From positions 1-64,000 of the forward strand of contig NZ_JMKI01000047.1 of the NCBI RefSeq assembly GCF_000712295.1: 64,000 bases of DNA, given 5' to 3'. The notes below the pieces were generated by a model, which saw only the letters and a program-made list of their open reading frames with translations, was not told where the DNA came from and ran no database searches. The position numbers were made by a program, and so were the translations under genes. Shown piece by piece: positions 16,742 through 25,261 of the stretch (the stretch's first letter is position 1; each line of letters begins with the position of its first letter). The stretch comes from Synergistes jonesii (GTDB taxonomy: Bacteria; Synergistota; Synergistia; Synergistales; Synergistaceae).

Positions 16742-17178
16742 GATTGGCAACTGCCTCCTGTCAGACAAGATTCTATGGTCTGTAAACAAAAAGAATAAAC
16801 AAAAAATTTATATTTTACCGTTCAATGAAATCACTGACCTGCAAAAACTCCGTTTCGCACAACACTCGCAGGCAAAACACCGCGCTCTTTAATATTTTAA
16901 GCCGCAGCGCTGATATGTCAAGCAGTGAATGCTTGAGAACACCTTGAGAACGGCGATGGCGCCTCTCGTGATATTTCCGTAGTATGCTTTCATTGGCTCT
17001 GATATATGAACCCTTAAAGTTAAAGGCTACGTAATGCGATACGCCATCGTCATTTCTTCGTTTAAATGAAATGGAGAATAATCAGCGGAATGTGCCGCTT
17101 ATTATTTACACATTATCGTCATATATTTGCCACATTCCGACGTTATGTTTTCTATATTGAAATTTAAGGGGAATTGTT
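16742..17178. other. AT-rich intergenic region between divergent genes
   Basis: The region should hold promoters for the leftward peptidase operon and the rightward exported-protein gene, but no hexamer pair was convincing. An 11-of-12 inverted repeat at 17077-17088 and 17095-17106 could form a hairpin. No coding sequence was recognised. Confidence 0.4.
17077..17106. repeat. Imperfect inverted repeat (hairpin) before the exported-protein gene
   Basis: AATAATCAGCGG and CCGCTTATTATT pair at 11 of 12 positions around a 6-base loop. It could be an operator or a leader structure; nothing fixes its role. Confidence 0.4.
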
Positions 17179-17678
17179 ATGAAAAAGAAATTGACGATAA
17201 TAGCGGTAGCGCTGCTTGCTCTGGCTATCGCCTGCGCTGCCGCTTTCGCCGACGGGCCGGAGATCTAAAGTATATCGGAAACGGCAAGGAGGTCGTTCTA
17301 TTCGCCGAAACGGTGGTGCGCACTAATCAGAGCATAATCGTGCGTGACTCGAGAGGTAATAAGCTTCCGGCTAAGATCATCAAGACGACGGGCAAAGAGG
17401 TGACTTTGAGAGTCCCGAACGTAAGAAAAGACGAACAGTATACCTTTGAGCTCGGCGGGGTGAATGTCGGAAAAAACCGCGATCTGAGGTATTCTAACTA
17501 TTTTTTCGTCAAGGACAACTGGCGCAACAACAAACCGGAGCCCAACGCCCGCGGGCCGCAGCAAGGATGGCCCGGACAGAATGCTAAACCAGGACAGCCG
17601 CCTCAGCATCAGAAAGGCCAGCTCAGGCAACCGAAGAAGCCTGATCCCAATCAGAACGGACAGTGGCAGCCTCAGTAG
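17179..17678 (+). pseudogene. Small exported protein, reading frame broken after the signal peptide
   Basis: Family not recognised. An ATG with AAGGGGAATT upstream encodes a clean signal peptide (KKKLTIIAVALLALAIACAAAFA) but hits TAA at 17266. The rest of the protein continues in another frame from about 17255, beginning DLKYIGNGKEVVLFAE, with a beta-rich domain (about 80 residues) and a Gln/Pro/Asn-rich tail. One extra G in the GGAGAT run near 17259 would join the two parts. This is either a real one-base deletion or a sequence error; no slippery heptamer for programmed frameshifting was found. Confidence 0.65.
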
Positions 17679-17881
17679 GGCGGGCCAGAACGGCCTCTGA
17701 AGCTTGAAGAAAAGAAATAAATATATAGCAGCGGCAGAAATATACGAAAAACAATTTACGATCCGTCGAAGCGATTCGCCAGACCGTGAAATTTTATTAA
17801 TTGGGGTTTTACGAGATCATGCGCCAGCGGTAAATAAAGCGCTTATCATAAAACGATGCGCAGCGTGTAGCCAATCGGTAG

Positions 17882-17924
17882 ATTGAAAAAAATAAAAAGG
17901 ACTTTCGGAAAATCCCGAAAGTCC
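17882..17924 (-). terminator. Terminator of the five-tRNA cluster
   Basis: GGACTTTCGG (17899-17908) and CCGAAAGTCC (17915-17924) form a 10-bp stem. On the minus strand it is followed by TTTTTATTTTTTT. Confidence 0.88.
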
Positions 17925-17935
17925 TGTGTTTGCAA

Positions 17936-18010
17936 TGGTGGGCGATATTGGGTTCGAACCAACGACTTCCACCGTGTGAAGGTGACACTCTACCGCTGAG
18001 TTAATCGCCC
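17936..18010 (-). tRNA. tRNA-Val (anticodon CAC)
   Basis: A 75-base tRNA with encoded CCA. Stem TCACC/GGTGG closes loop TTCACAC, giving CAC. It is the last tRNA of the cluster. Confidence 0.93.
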
Positions 18011-18019
18011 TTATGAAGA

Positions 18020-18095
18020 TGGTGGATCGTACAGGAATCGAACCTGTAACCCCCTGATTAAGAGTCAGATGCTCTGCCAGTTGAGCTAACGATCC
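18020..18095 (-). tRNA. tRNA-Lys (anticodon CTT), copy 2
   Basis: A 76-base tRNA with encoded CCA and loop CTCTTAA, giving CTT. It differs from the next copy by one base, which turns the first anticodon-stem pair into T-G. Confidence 0.95.
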
Positions 18096-18121
18096 TTTTA
18101 TCATTAAACTTTTTCAAAAGA

Positions 18122-18197
18122 TGGTGGATCGTACAGGAATCGAACCTGTAACCCCCTGATTAAGAGTCAGGTGCTCTGCCAGTTGAGCTAACGATCC
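18122..18197 (-). tRNA. tRNA-Lys (anticodon CTT), copy 1
   Basis: A 76-base tRNA with encoded CCA and a fully paired CCTGA/TCAGG anticodon stem. With copy 2 it forms a tandem duplication with a 102-base repeat unit. Confidence 0.96.
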
Positions 18198-18216
18198 GGC
18201 CGCTTATTGAAAAAAG

Positions 18217-18294
18217 TGGGGTGAGTGACGGGACTCGAACCCGCAACAACTGGAACCACAATCCAGGACTCTAACCAGTTGAGCTACACTCACC
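18217..18294 (-). tRNA. tRNA-His (anticodon GTG)
   Basis: Stem CTGGA/TCCAG closes loop TTGTGGT, giving GTG. The gene encodes the extra 5' G(-1) opposite C73 that marks tRNA-His, and CCA. Confidence 0.95.
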
Positions 18295-18319
18295 GTAGCG
18301 CTCTGCTTCCGCTGTAAAG

Positions 18320-18396
<77 letters not shown>

Positions 18397-18427
18397 ATAC
18401 TCACTGCCTCTGCCGAAGCACCAAATT

Positions 18428-18455
18428 ATTATATCTGAAAATCCACTCATGTCAA
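18428..18455 (-). promoter_or_regulatory. Consensus promoter of the tRNA cluster
   Basis: On the minus strand, perfect TTGACA and TATAAT hexamers with a 16-base spacer lie about 32 bases before tRNA-Arg. Confidence 0.88.
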
Positions 18456-18628
18456 TATGAAAAATAACTTTTTACTTTTATAATATGATGATATGTTGCC
18501 ATCTATACGAAATTGCTGCTGGAAAATCGAGAACGAGGCAAACGCTCTGCTGTCAGCCAAGGCGCTTCGCGGCGCTTGCAGCCGGGAGATATGCCTCACA
18601 TGAATAACATCGAATAAGTTATAAGCAT

Positions 18629-18656
18629 TTGTAAACATGCCGCCCTCAAGTATAAT
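18629..18656 (+). promoter_or_regulatory. Promoter of the alcohol dehydrogenase gene
   Basis: TTGTAA and TATAAT are spaced by 16 bases. Transcription would begin near 18663, which leaves no leader for the ATG at 18669 and supports the GTG start at 18690. Confidence 0.65.
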
Positions 18657-18689
18657 ATTGCTATCCAAATGAAAATGGAGGTGCCGGCA

Positions 18690-19859
18690 GTGCTTGGCAA
18701 TTTTTCTTACTGTAATCCAACAAAATTATATTTCGGCGATGACTCTCTGAAATTTCTCGGAAACGAGCTGAAAAAATACGGCGACAACGTGCTGCTTGTC
18801 TATGGCGGCGGTTCCATCAAGAGGAATGGAATCTATGAAGACGTGATAGAGATTTTGAGAGCCGCCGGCAAGAATGTGGCGGAACTTCCTGGGGTCATGC
18901 CCAACCCTACGCTGCAGAAACTTTACGAGGGCATAGAGGCGGCGAGAAAGCAACGCACGGATATGATTCTTGCAGTAGGCGGCGGCTCGGTCTGCGATTA
19001 TGCTAAGGCGCTTTCCGTCTCTGTGAACTGCAGTGAAGATCCGTGGGATAAGTATTTTATCCGCTTTGAAGAACCTGAATGCGAGACTCTGCCCGTCGGC
19101 TGCGTGCTGACGATGGCCGGAACTGGCTCCGAGATGAACGCGGGCGCAGTCATAACGAATCCTGAGAAAAAATTGAAGATCGGACACGTATTCGCCGATG
19201 AAAAGATTATGCCGAGATTCTCTATTCTGAATCCTAAATATACTCTGACGCTTCCAAAATATCAGATGGTCGCGGGCGTTTACGATATTTTCAACCACAT
19301 CTGCGAGCAGTATTTCTCAGGGGATGACGACAACACCAGCGACTATATCAGCGAAGGGTTGATGCGCTCGCTGCTTCATTCGAGCCGCAAGGCCGTAAAG
19401 GATCCTCTGAATTATGAGGCGAGGAGCAATCTTATGTGGACCGCGACATGGGCGCTCAACACGCTCGTCGCAAAGGGTAAATCGTGCGACTGGATGATCC
19501 ATATGCTTGGTCAGTCGGTCGGCGCTATGACAAACGCGACTCACGGCATGACGCTCGCCGCCGTGTCGCTGCAATATTATCGCCATATACTTACTTACGC
19601 TCTGCCAAAATTCGCGCGCTTCGCGGCTAACGTCTGGGACGTCTGCGTGAATGGAAAGACGGAAGAAGAAATCGCGCGCGAAGGGCTCGCCGCGATGGAA
19701 GGCTGGATGAAACATCTTGGCTTGGTTATGAACATAACGGAGCTGGGAGCTACGAAAGAGATGATTCCCGATCTTGTGAAGGGAACGCTGATTCTCAAAG
19801 GCGGTTATAAGGTGCTCGATGAGAGCGAAGTCGCGGAAATTTTCAGAAGATCGTTGTAG
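18690..19859 (+). CDS. Iron-containing alcohol dehydrogenase (BDH/YqhD type)
   Basis: Probable NAD(P)H-dependent reduction of aldehydes to alcohols, cytoplasmic. The 389 residues carry the nucleotide-binding AVGGGSVCDYAK, MAGTGSEMNAGAVI and the metal ligands in VYDIFNHICEQYF and DWMIHMLGQ...ATHGMTLAAV, typical of butanol-dehydrogenase-like members. GTG at 18690 is chosen because GGAGGTG lies six bases upstream; an in-frame ATG at 18669 lacks such a site. Its GC content is lower than the flanking housekeeping genes. Substrate is unknown; it is followed closely by an aldo/keto reductase. Confidence 0.9.
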   Translation: MLGNFSYCNPTKLYFGDDSLKFLGNELKKYGDNVLLVYGGGSIKRNGIYEDVIEILRAAGKNVAELPGVMPNPTLQKLYEGIEAARKQRTDMILAVGGGSVCDYAKALSVSVNCSEDPWDKYFIRFEEPECETLPVGCVLTMAGTGSEMNAGAVITNPEKKLKIGHVFADEKIMPRFSILNPKYTLTLPKYQMVAGVYDIFNHICEQYFSGDDDNTSDYISEGLMRSLLHSSRKAVKDPLNYEARSNLMWTATWALNTLVAKGKSCDWMIHMLGQSVGAMTNATHGMTLAAVSLQYYRHILTYALPKFARFAANVWDVCVNGKTEEEIAREGLAAMEGWMKHLGLVMNITELGATKEMIPDLVKGTLILKGGYKVLDESEVAEIFRRSL

Positions 19860-19884
19860 GGTATTCACAGAGGGAAGAGATAGC

Positions 19885-20862
19885 ATGAGAAAGGCCGCCG
19901 TCCATCTGCTTTTGTACCTGCTGCTTGTTGTCGTACAGTTGGCGTGTATTTCTTCCGGCGCCTTTGCGTCTGAGAAGAATACTCTACGGTGCGACATCGA
20001 CGCTACGGCGGAGGCGCGGAGCGCCAACCGAAGCCGTGTAACAAGCGGAAAATTCGACTTCGAGACTAAAACCGTTATGCTAAACAGCGGCTATGCGATG
20101 CCGATTCTTGGGTTGGGCACCTACAGTCTTTTGGGCGATAGCTGTGTAAACTCTGTAGTTACCGAGCTGGAAAGCGGAGGCCGGCTTATCGACACGGCCT
20201 ACATGTATCATAATGAAGACTTCGTAGGCAAGGGAATAAAAAAGACCGGGATACCGCGTGAAGATGTTTTCATTACCACAAAGCTGTATCCCGACCAGTA
20301 CGCCGACGCGCCTAACGCTATCGATGAAGCGCTTAAAAAACTGGATGTCGGCTACATAGACCTGATGCTTCTGCACCATCCTGGGAAAGGCGACATAGAT
20401 GCGTATAAGGCCATGGAACAAGCCGCTGCTGACGGCAAGATTCGTTCTATCGGCCTTTCCAACTGGTACATCAAAGAGCTGAAAGAATTCCTGCCGAAGA
20501 TCACGATCTTGCCGGCGGTGGTTCAAAACGAAATCCACCCGTATTACCAGGAGAATGAAGTGGTAGATTATGTACATTCTCTCGGCATAGTCATGGAGGG
20601 GTGGTATCCGCTCGGCGGCAGAGGGCATACAGCTGAGCTGTTGGGAGATAAAACGATAACGGAGATAGCGAAGGCGCATGGAGTATCTTCCGCGCAAGTC
20701 ATCTTGCGCTGGAATCTTCAGAAGGGGGTAGTGGTGATTCCCGGCTCCAGCAATCCTGATCATATAAGAGAGAATCTGGATCTGTTCGGATTTGAATTGA
20801 CTGATGAAGAAATGACGGCGATCAAAGCGCTGGGCCGCGATGAAAAGCATGATTGGTATTGA
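19885..20862 (+). CDS. Aldo/keto reductase with N-terminal signal peptide
   Basis: NAD(P)H-dependent carbonyl reductase of the AKR superfamily (TIM barrel). The catalytic tetrad is intact: D103, Y108, K133 and H164, within LIDTAYMYHNEDFVG, ITTKLYP and LMLLHHPG. The cofactor-end motif VVIPGSSNPDHIRENL is present. Unusually, residues 1-28 form a signal peptide (VHLLLYLLLVVVQLACISS, cut near AFA), and about 30 linker residues precede the barrel. The start has GAGGGAAGAG upstream. It lies 25 bases after the alcohol dehydrogenase gene, so the two are probably co-transcribed. The export prediction is from sequence only. Confidence 0.85.
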   Translation: MRKAAVHLLLYLLLVVVQLACISSGAFASEKNTLRCDIDATAEARSANRSRVTSGKFDFETKTVMLNSGYAMPILGLGTYSLLGDSCVNSVVTELESGGRLIDTAYMYHNEDFVGKGIKKTGIPREDVFITTKLYPDQYADAPNAIDEALKKLDVGYIDLMLLHHPGKGDIDAYKAMEQAAADGKIRSIGLSNWYIKELKEFLPKITILPAVVQNEIHPYYQENEVVDYVHSLGIVMEGWYPLGGRGHTAELLGDKTITEIAKAHGVSSAQVILRWNLQKGVVVIPGSSNPDHIRENLDLFGFELTDEEMTAIKALGRDEKHDWY

Positions 20863-20978
20863 CTGCGACGATGAGCGGGTAGAAGTTTCCGTGTATAAAG
20901 CATGGCCGCCGCGGCTCTTATCTGTACTGTGCTTAAGATGAAAAATATTCGCCTTAAATCGCCGCATCGTATAACATT

Positions 20979-21002
20979 AGGGGCCCGCTCAGGGGCCCCT
21001 GT
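20979..21002. other. GC-rich hairpin between convergent genes
   Basis: AGGGGCCC and GGGCCCCT pair around a short loop. No T run follows on either strand, so an intrinsic terminator is doubtful. Confidence 0.4.
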
Positions 21003-21022
21003 GCGGTTTAAATGTTTTGCCA

Positions 21023-22750
21023 TTATTCCGCGAAGAGTGGCACGAAGCCGCCTCCCGTGATGTCGCAGTAGCCCTTGTCCGTCAGCTTGAGCTCTGGGAT
21101 GACGGAGAGCGACATAAAACTCAGATGCATGAAAGCGTGCTTGTTAGTGCAGCCGAGGGAATCGCGCGCTCTTCCGAGCTCCGACATTTTTTCTCTGATT
21201 TCGTCGGCCGTAAGCAGGCTCATCAGCCCGCCGACCGGCAGTTCGAGCTTGGCGAGTATCTTTTCTCCCTCCGTGACGACGATGCCGCCCTTTATGCGCG
21301 AAAGCTCGCGCAGCGCGGCCGCCATCGACACGTCGTCCATGCCGGCGCAGCTGTAGTTGTGCGCGTCGTGCGCGACCGACGAAGCTATAGCGCCGCGCTT
21401 GAGGCCTAAGCCGTGCAGGAAGCCTACCGCGGTGCGCCCGGTGCTCTTATTTTTTTCGACGACGGCCATCTTGGCGAGGTCTCTTCCGGCGTCGGCACAG
21501 GCGAAGCCCTCTGCGATCGTCGGCTTCATCTTAGTCGTCTTTGTGACGACCTCTCCGGGGAGTATGCCGATCACGTTGATCACGGCCCCGGCGTTCTTTA
21601 CCGGGACCGCGAATGCCTCGGCGTCCGGCGTGCGCACGCTGCGCGCGCAGTACGGCAGTTCGGAGAGCACGGCTCCTTTTATGGCGATCGTGCCTTTGCC
21701 GTTTTCGGCGACGAGCTCTCCTCTTTTCCATACCTTCTGCACCGTGCATTTTTTCAGATCGTCGAGCATTACGAGGTCGGCGATTTTCGCCGGGGCGATC
21801 GCCCCTCTGTCGTCGAGGCGGAAGTATTCGGCCGGCGTCAGCGTCACCGTGCGCAGCGCGGCGAGAGGTTGCACTCCGCATTCTACCAGTTCGCGCAAAG
21901 AGCCGTCCAAATGTCCGCGCTCCGCTATGAAGTCCGGCGTGGTGTCGTCGGTGACGGAGAGGCAGCGCACGGCGAATTCGGGATGTCCGGCAAGCAGAGG
22001 CGCGAGCGTCGCGAGGTTTCTCGCCGTGGCGCCCTGCCTTATCATTAAGTACATACCGCGGCGCAGTTTTTCGAGCGCCTCTTCCGCGCTGCAGCATTCG
22101 TGGTCCGAGGTTATTTTGCCAAGCAGGTAGGCGGAGAGCTCTTTGCCGCTGACGCGCGGCGCGTGTCCGGTGATGACGCGCCCTTCCGCCGCGTCGAGCT
22201 TCGCCCAGGTCCTATCGTCGCCGAAGATGACGCCGGTGAAGTTCATCATTTCGCCTAAGTGGGTGCAAAGGCCGTTTGAGAGCAGCTTCCCAACCTCCTC
22301 CGCCTCGATGCTCTCATAAGGCGTTTCGAATTCGGACGCGGGAACGCATGAAGGAGCGCCGTAATAAAAATCGACCGGCAGCCCCGAGCTTTCGCGGCGC
22401 ATGAAACGTATGCCTTCCACGCCGCAGCTGTTCGCGATCTCATGCGGGTCCGGCATGACCGTCGTAGTGCCGAGCGGCGAAATCTCGGCGGCGAGAGTTC
22501 GCGGCGTCATAAAGGTGCTTTCGACGTGTATGTGCCCCTCGATGAAGCCGGGGACGAGGAGCGTGCCGCCGCAGTCTGTTGTTTCGCGCGCTTCGAGCTC
22601 TTCGTTTATTCCTACGATAACTCCGTCCTTGACGGCTATGCTGCCGCTTTCGATTTCCATCGTGTAGAGATTGGCGAAGCGGGCGTTCGTAAATAACGTG
22701 TCGCAGGGTTGCTCGCCGAGCGCGGCCTTCAGCAGCGGTTTGAAATTCAT
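21023..22750 (-). CDS. ade: Adenine deaminase (Ade/amidohydrolase family)
   Basis: Converts adenine to hypoxanthine and ammonia in purine salvage, in the cytoplasm. The 575 residues begin with a beta-sandwich and enter the metal-dependent barrel at GFIEGHIHVESTFMTP; other ligands lie in MPDPHEIAN, TGHAPRVSG and SVTDDTTPDF. The C-terminal half holds SVAHDAHNYSCAG and the family's final TDKGYCDITGGGFVPL. Length matches bacterial Ade. The gene stands alone on the minus strand; hypoxanthine produced could feed the Hpt enzyme encoded later in the window. Confidence 0.93.
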   Translation of the reverse strand: MNFKPLLKAALGEQPCDTLFTNARFANLYTMEIESGSIAVKDGVIVGINEELEARETTDCGGTLLVPGFIEGHIHVESTFMTPRTLAAEISPLGTTTVMPDPHEIANSCGVEGIRFMRRESSGLPVDFYYGAPSCVPASEFETPYESIEAEEVGKLLSNGLCTHLGEMMNFTGVIFGDDRTWAKLDAAEGRVITGHAPRVSGKELSAYLLGKITSDHECCSAEEALEKLRRGMYLMIRQGATARNLATLAPLLAGHPEFAVRCLSVTDDTTPDFIAERGHLDGSLRELVECGVQPLAALRTVTLTPAEYFRLDDRGAIAPAKIADLVMLDDLKKCTVQKVWKRGELVAENGKGTIAIKGAVLSELPYCARSVRTPDAEAFAVPVKNAGAVINVIGILPGEVVTKTTKMKPTIAEGFACADAGRDLAKMAVVEKNKSTGRTAVGFLHGLGLKRGAIASSVAHDAHNYSCAGMDDVSMAAALRELSRIKGGIVVTEGEKILAKLELPVGGLMSLLTADEIREKMSELGRARDSLGCTNKHAFMHLSFMSLSVIPELKLTDKGYCDITGGGFVPLFAE

Positions 22751-22846
22751 CTCATATGCCTCCCATTATCTATGCTCAAAATGGTAAAATAAATTAAATG
22801 AGCTGTTATATTTTATCAGCAAATCTGCGTATCGCGAAAGCGGGGA

Positions 22847-23635
22847 ATGATGATGGCGGAGTGCGGCTGCGCACCGCATGCGGTGGACGATTATATTCTG
22901 CCTGTGACAGAGAATATAAAGCTCGCCGATAGGATTTTCTGGATGACTTTTGCAGCGCCTGAGCTTGCGCGAAGGGCGAAGGCGGGAAACGGCGTGATGG
23001 TTTACGCGTCGCAGGGCAGCGATCCGATGCTCGGACGCCCTTTCGCCGTGGCCGACGCCGAGAGCGGAAAAATTTCGATCTGCTATATGATTATCGGCAG
23101 GGGAACGGAATTGCTTTCGAAGGTGCAGCCGGGCGCCTCGCTTAGGGTCCGCGGGCTCATCGGCGCCGCGTACCCCGACAGCGCGAAAGAGTTGCTGCTT
23201 GCGGCCGGAGGCGTGGGGGTCGGCGCCGTCATGCTGAAGAAGAAGGAGCGCGCAAAGAGCGCCTCCCTTTACGTAGGTATGCCGGGGCGGGGCTGCGAAG
23301 CGTTAGCGGATAAGATACTGTCGATACACCCGGACGCGAAAATTTATACCGACGACGGCTCCTTCGGTGAAGGGAATTCGATGTTCAACGTGCTTCCGCG
23401 TCCGCTCGGCGAAGGGAGGCAGCTCTGGTGCTGCGGACCTCCAGGTTTCCTTGACGCGATGCGCCTCTACTATGAAAGGACGCCTCGGCAACTTTACTAT
23501 ATCATCGACAAAAGAATGGCCTGCGGCTTCGGGGGCTGCATGGGTTGCGTTGTAGAGACGGCGAACGGGCCGAAGCGCGTCTGCGTCGACGGCGCGATGT
23601 TCAGAGCGGACGAGGTTGATCTCCATGACGATTGA
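22847..23635 (+). CDS. pyrK: Dihydroorotate dehydrogenase electron-transfer subunit PyrK
   Basis: FAD and [2Fe-2S] subunit that passes electrons from PyrD to NAD+. Ferredoxin-reductase-like domains occupy most of the 262 residues, with GRPFAVAD (FAD) and LLAAGGVGVGAV (NAD). The cluster ligands are CGFGGCMGC plus a later Cys in KRVCVDG. Three in-frame ATGs occur in a row; the third, at 22853, is best spaced from the purine-rich site. Its end overlaps pyrD by 11 bases. Confidence 0.92.
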   Translation: MMMAECGCAPHAVDDYILPVTENIKLADRIFWMTFAAPELARRAKAGNGVMVYASQGSDPMLGRPFAVADAESGKISICYMIIGRGTELLSKVQPGASLRVRGLIGAAYPDSAKELLLAAGGVGVGAVMLKKKERAKSASLYVGMPGRGCEALADKILSIHPDAKIYTDDGSFGEGNSMFNVLPRPLGEGRQLWCCGPPGFLDAMRLYYERTPRQLYYIIDKRMACGFGGCMGCVVETANGPKRVCVDGAMFRADEVDLHDD

Positions 23636-24545
23636 CATAACCGCTAAGATAGGAAGCATAAAGCTCAGGACCCCAGTCATCGCGGCCTCGGGCGTATGGC
23701 CTTACTCTCCTGAGTTCTGGAGCGGCGAAAGACTTGAGGGACTCGGCGCGCTTTGCACGAAGGCGATAAGCCTTGCTCCGAGGCGCGGCAATCGCGGAAT
23801 CCGTCTCTGGGAGACTCCGTCCGGCGTGTTGAACAGCATCGGTCTGCAGAACGTGGGAGCAAAAAAATTTGTCGAAGACTATTCAGCCCTTGTGAAAAAC
23901 TGCCCGGTCCCGGTAATAGCGAATATCGTTATGGAATCCGAGGCCGACACTCAAGAGACGCTGCGCGTGCTTGAGGATGTCGAAGGGCTCGCCGCTGCTG
24001 AGCTGAACATCTCCTGTCCTAACGTCGACGGCGACGGAATGTCGTGGGGGCTGTCGTGCGATTCCACGGCGAAGGCTACAGCCGCGGCGAGAAAGGCGTG
24101 GCGCGCCCCTCTTTGGGTGAAGATGACGCCGCAGGCCGCCGACCCGGCCGCTGTGGCGCGCGCGGCGGAGGCGGAGGGCGCGGACGCGATCGTCTGTGCG
24201 AACACGTGGCTCGGCATGGCGATAGATATGTGCTCTGGCAGGCCGGCGTTCGGCAGAGCCGTGGCCGGCCTCTCGGGCCCCGCAGTATTCCCGCTCGCGC
24301 TGCGCGTCGTCTGGCAGGTCGCCGGAGCGGTCGGGATCCCGGTCGTCGGCTGCGGCGGCGTGACTACGGCGTCGGACTGCGCCGGTATGATGCTCGCCGG
24401 AGCGTCCGCCGTCGAGGTCGGCAGCGCGTTCTTCGGCGATATCGGAGCTGGAAGGGCTATATGCGGCGGGCTGCCGGAATTCATTGGAAGATACGGTAAG
24501 GAAAGACTGACGGAAATAGTCGGGCTCGCGCGCATCGAGCGCTGA
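23625..24545 (+). CDS. pyrD: Dihydroorotate dehydrogenase, catalytic subunit (class 1B)
   Basis: Oxidises dihydroorotate to orotate in pyrimidine synthesis, working with PyrK. The 306-residue FMN barrel shows TPVIAASGVWPY, the conserved NISCPNVDG with the likely active-site Cys, WVKMTPQ, and GCGGVTTASDCAGMMLAGASAVEVG near the FMN phosphate. ATG at 23625 has GAGGT upstream and lies inside the end of pyrK. The other pyrimidine genes are not nearby; a cytidylate kinase follows instead. Confidence 0.93.
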   Translation: MTIDITAKIGSIKLRTPVIAASGVWPYSPEFWSGERLEGLGALCTKAISLAPRRGNRGIRLWETPSGVLNSIGLQNVGAKKFVEDYSALVKNCPVPVIANIVMESEADTQETLRVLEDVEGLAAAELNISCPNVDGDGMSWGLSCDSTAKATAAARKAWRAPLWVKMTPQAADPAAVARAAEAEGADAIVCANTWLGMAIDMCSGRPAFGRAVAGLSGPAVFPLALRVVWQVAGAVGIPVVGCGGVTTASDCAGMMLAGASAVEVGSAFFGDIGAGRAICGGLPEFIGRYGKERLTEIVGLARIER

Positions 24546-24580
24546 CGCGCAAGCGGGCCGATTATGCGAGGGGCGGTACT

Positions 24581-25261
24581 ATGGCCGATAAAACGAAGAA
24601 AATAATAGTAACGATAGACGGACCGGCCGGAGCCGGCAAGAGCACAGTAGCGCGCGCCGTCGCAGAACGCATCGGGCTGCCATATCTCGACACGGGCGCG
24701 CTTTACCGCGCCGTCGCCTGGAAGCTGAATAAAGAGGGAATAGCGCCCGACGAAGGCGAGCGCATAACGAAAGCCCTCGCTTCCTTCAACCTGGAGCTGC
24801 GCCCCGGCGGGCTATGTGCCGACGGGGCGGACGTTACCGCCGCGATACGCACGCCGGAGATAGACAGGATAGTCTCGGCCTACGCCGCGCGCGCCGAGGT
24901 ACGCGACGCTTTGACGGGACTTCAGCGCGCACAGGCGGCGAACGGCCTTGTCGCCGACGGGCGCGATATGGGGACGGTCGTTTTCCCTGAGGCCGAACTT
25001 AAAATATTTCTTACTGCCTCGGCCGAGGAGCGGGCGCGCAGACGTTATCGCGAGCGCAGGGCGCGCGGAGAAGATGTCGACTATGACGAGATATTGAAAC
25101 AGGTCGTCGAGCGCGACAGCTACGACATGACGCGCGAAATAGCGCCGCTGCGTCCGGCGCCGGGCTGCATAATCCTTGACAGCTCCGATATGGACGCTGA
25201 GGCCGTGACGGACGCGATAGCGTCGCTCGCCGTCGAGTTCATGGGGAGGAAAGAGCGTTGA
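24581..25261 (+). CDS. cmk: Cytidylate kinase
   Basis: Phosphorylates CMP and dCMP using ATP. The P-loop GPAGAGKST, the YLDTGALYRAVAW segment, and DGRDMGTVVFPEAELKIFLTAS are all diagnostic. The 226 residues match the family. It continues the pyrimidine theme of pyrK/pyrD and overlaps the start of hflX by four bases. Confidence 0.95.
   Translation: MADKTKKIIVTIDGPAGAGKSTVARAVAERIGLPYLDTGALYRAVAWKLNKEGIAPDEGERITKALASFNLELRPGGLCADGADVTAAIRTPEIDRIVSAYAARAEVRDALTGLQRAQAANGLVADGRDMGTVVFPEAELKIFLTASAEERARRRYRERRARGEDVDYDEILKQVVERDSYDMTREIAPLRPAPGCIILDSSDMDAEAVTDAIASLAVEFMGRKER

Noticed and set aside
17240-17270. Programmed -1 frameshifting in the exported-protein gene
   Set aside because: No slippery heptamer or downstream pseudoknot was found near the frame change, so deletion or sequence error is simpler.
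18020-18197. The tandem repeat as a mobile-element duplication
   Set aside because: Both units are complete tRNA-Lys genes within a tRNA operon; no transposase or inverted repeats flank them.
20979-21002. A strong bidirectional terminator between the reductase and adenine deaminase genes
   Set aside because: The GC-rich hairpin lacks T runs on both strands, so it is listed only as a hairpin.
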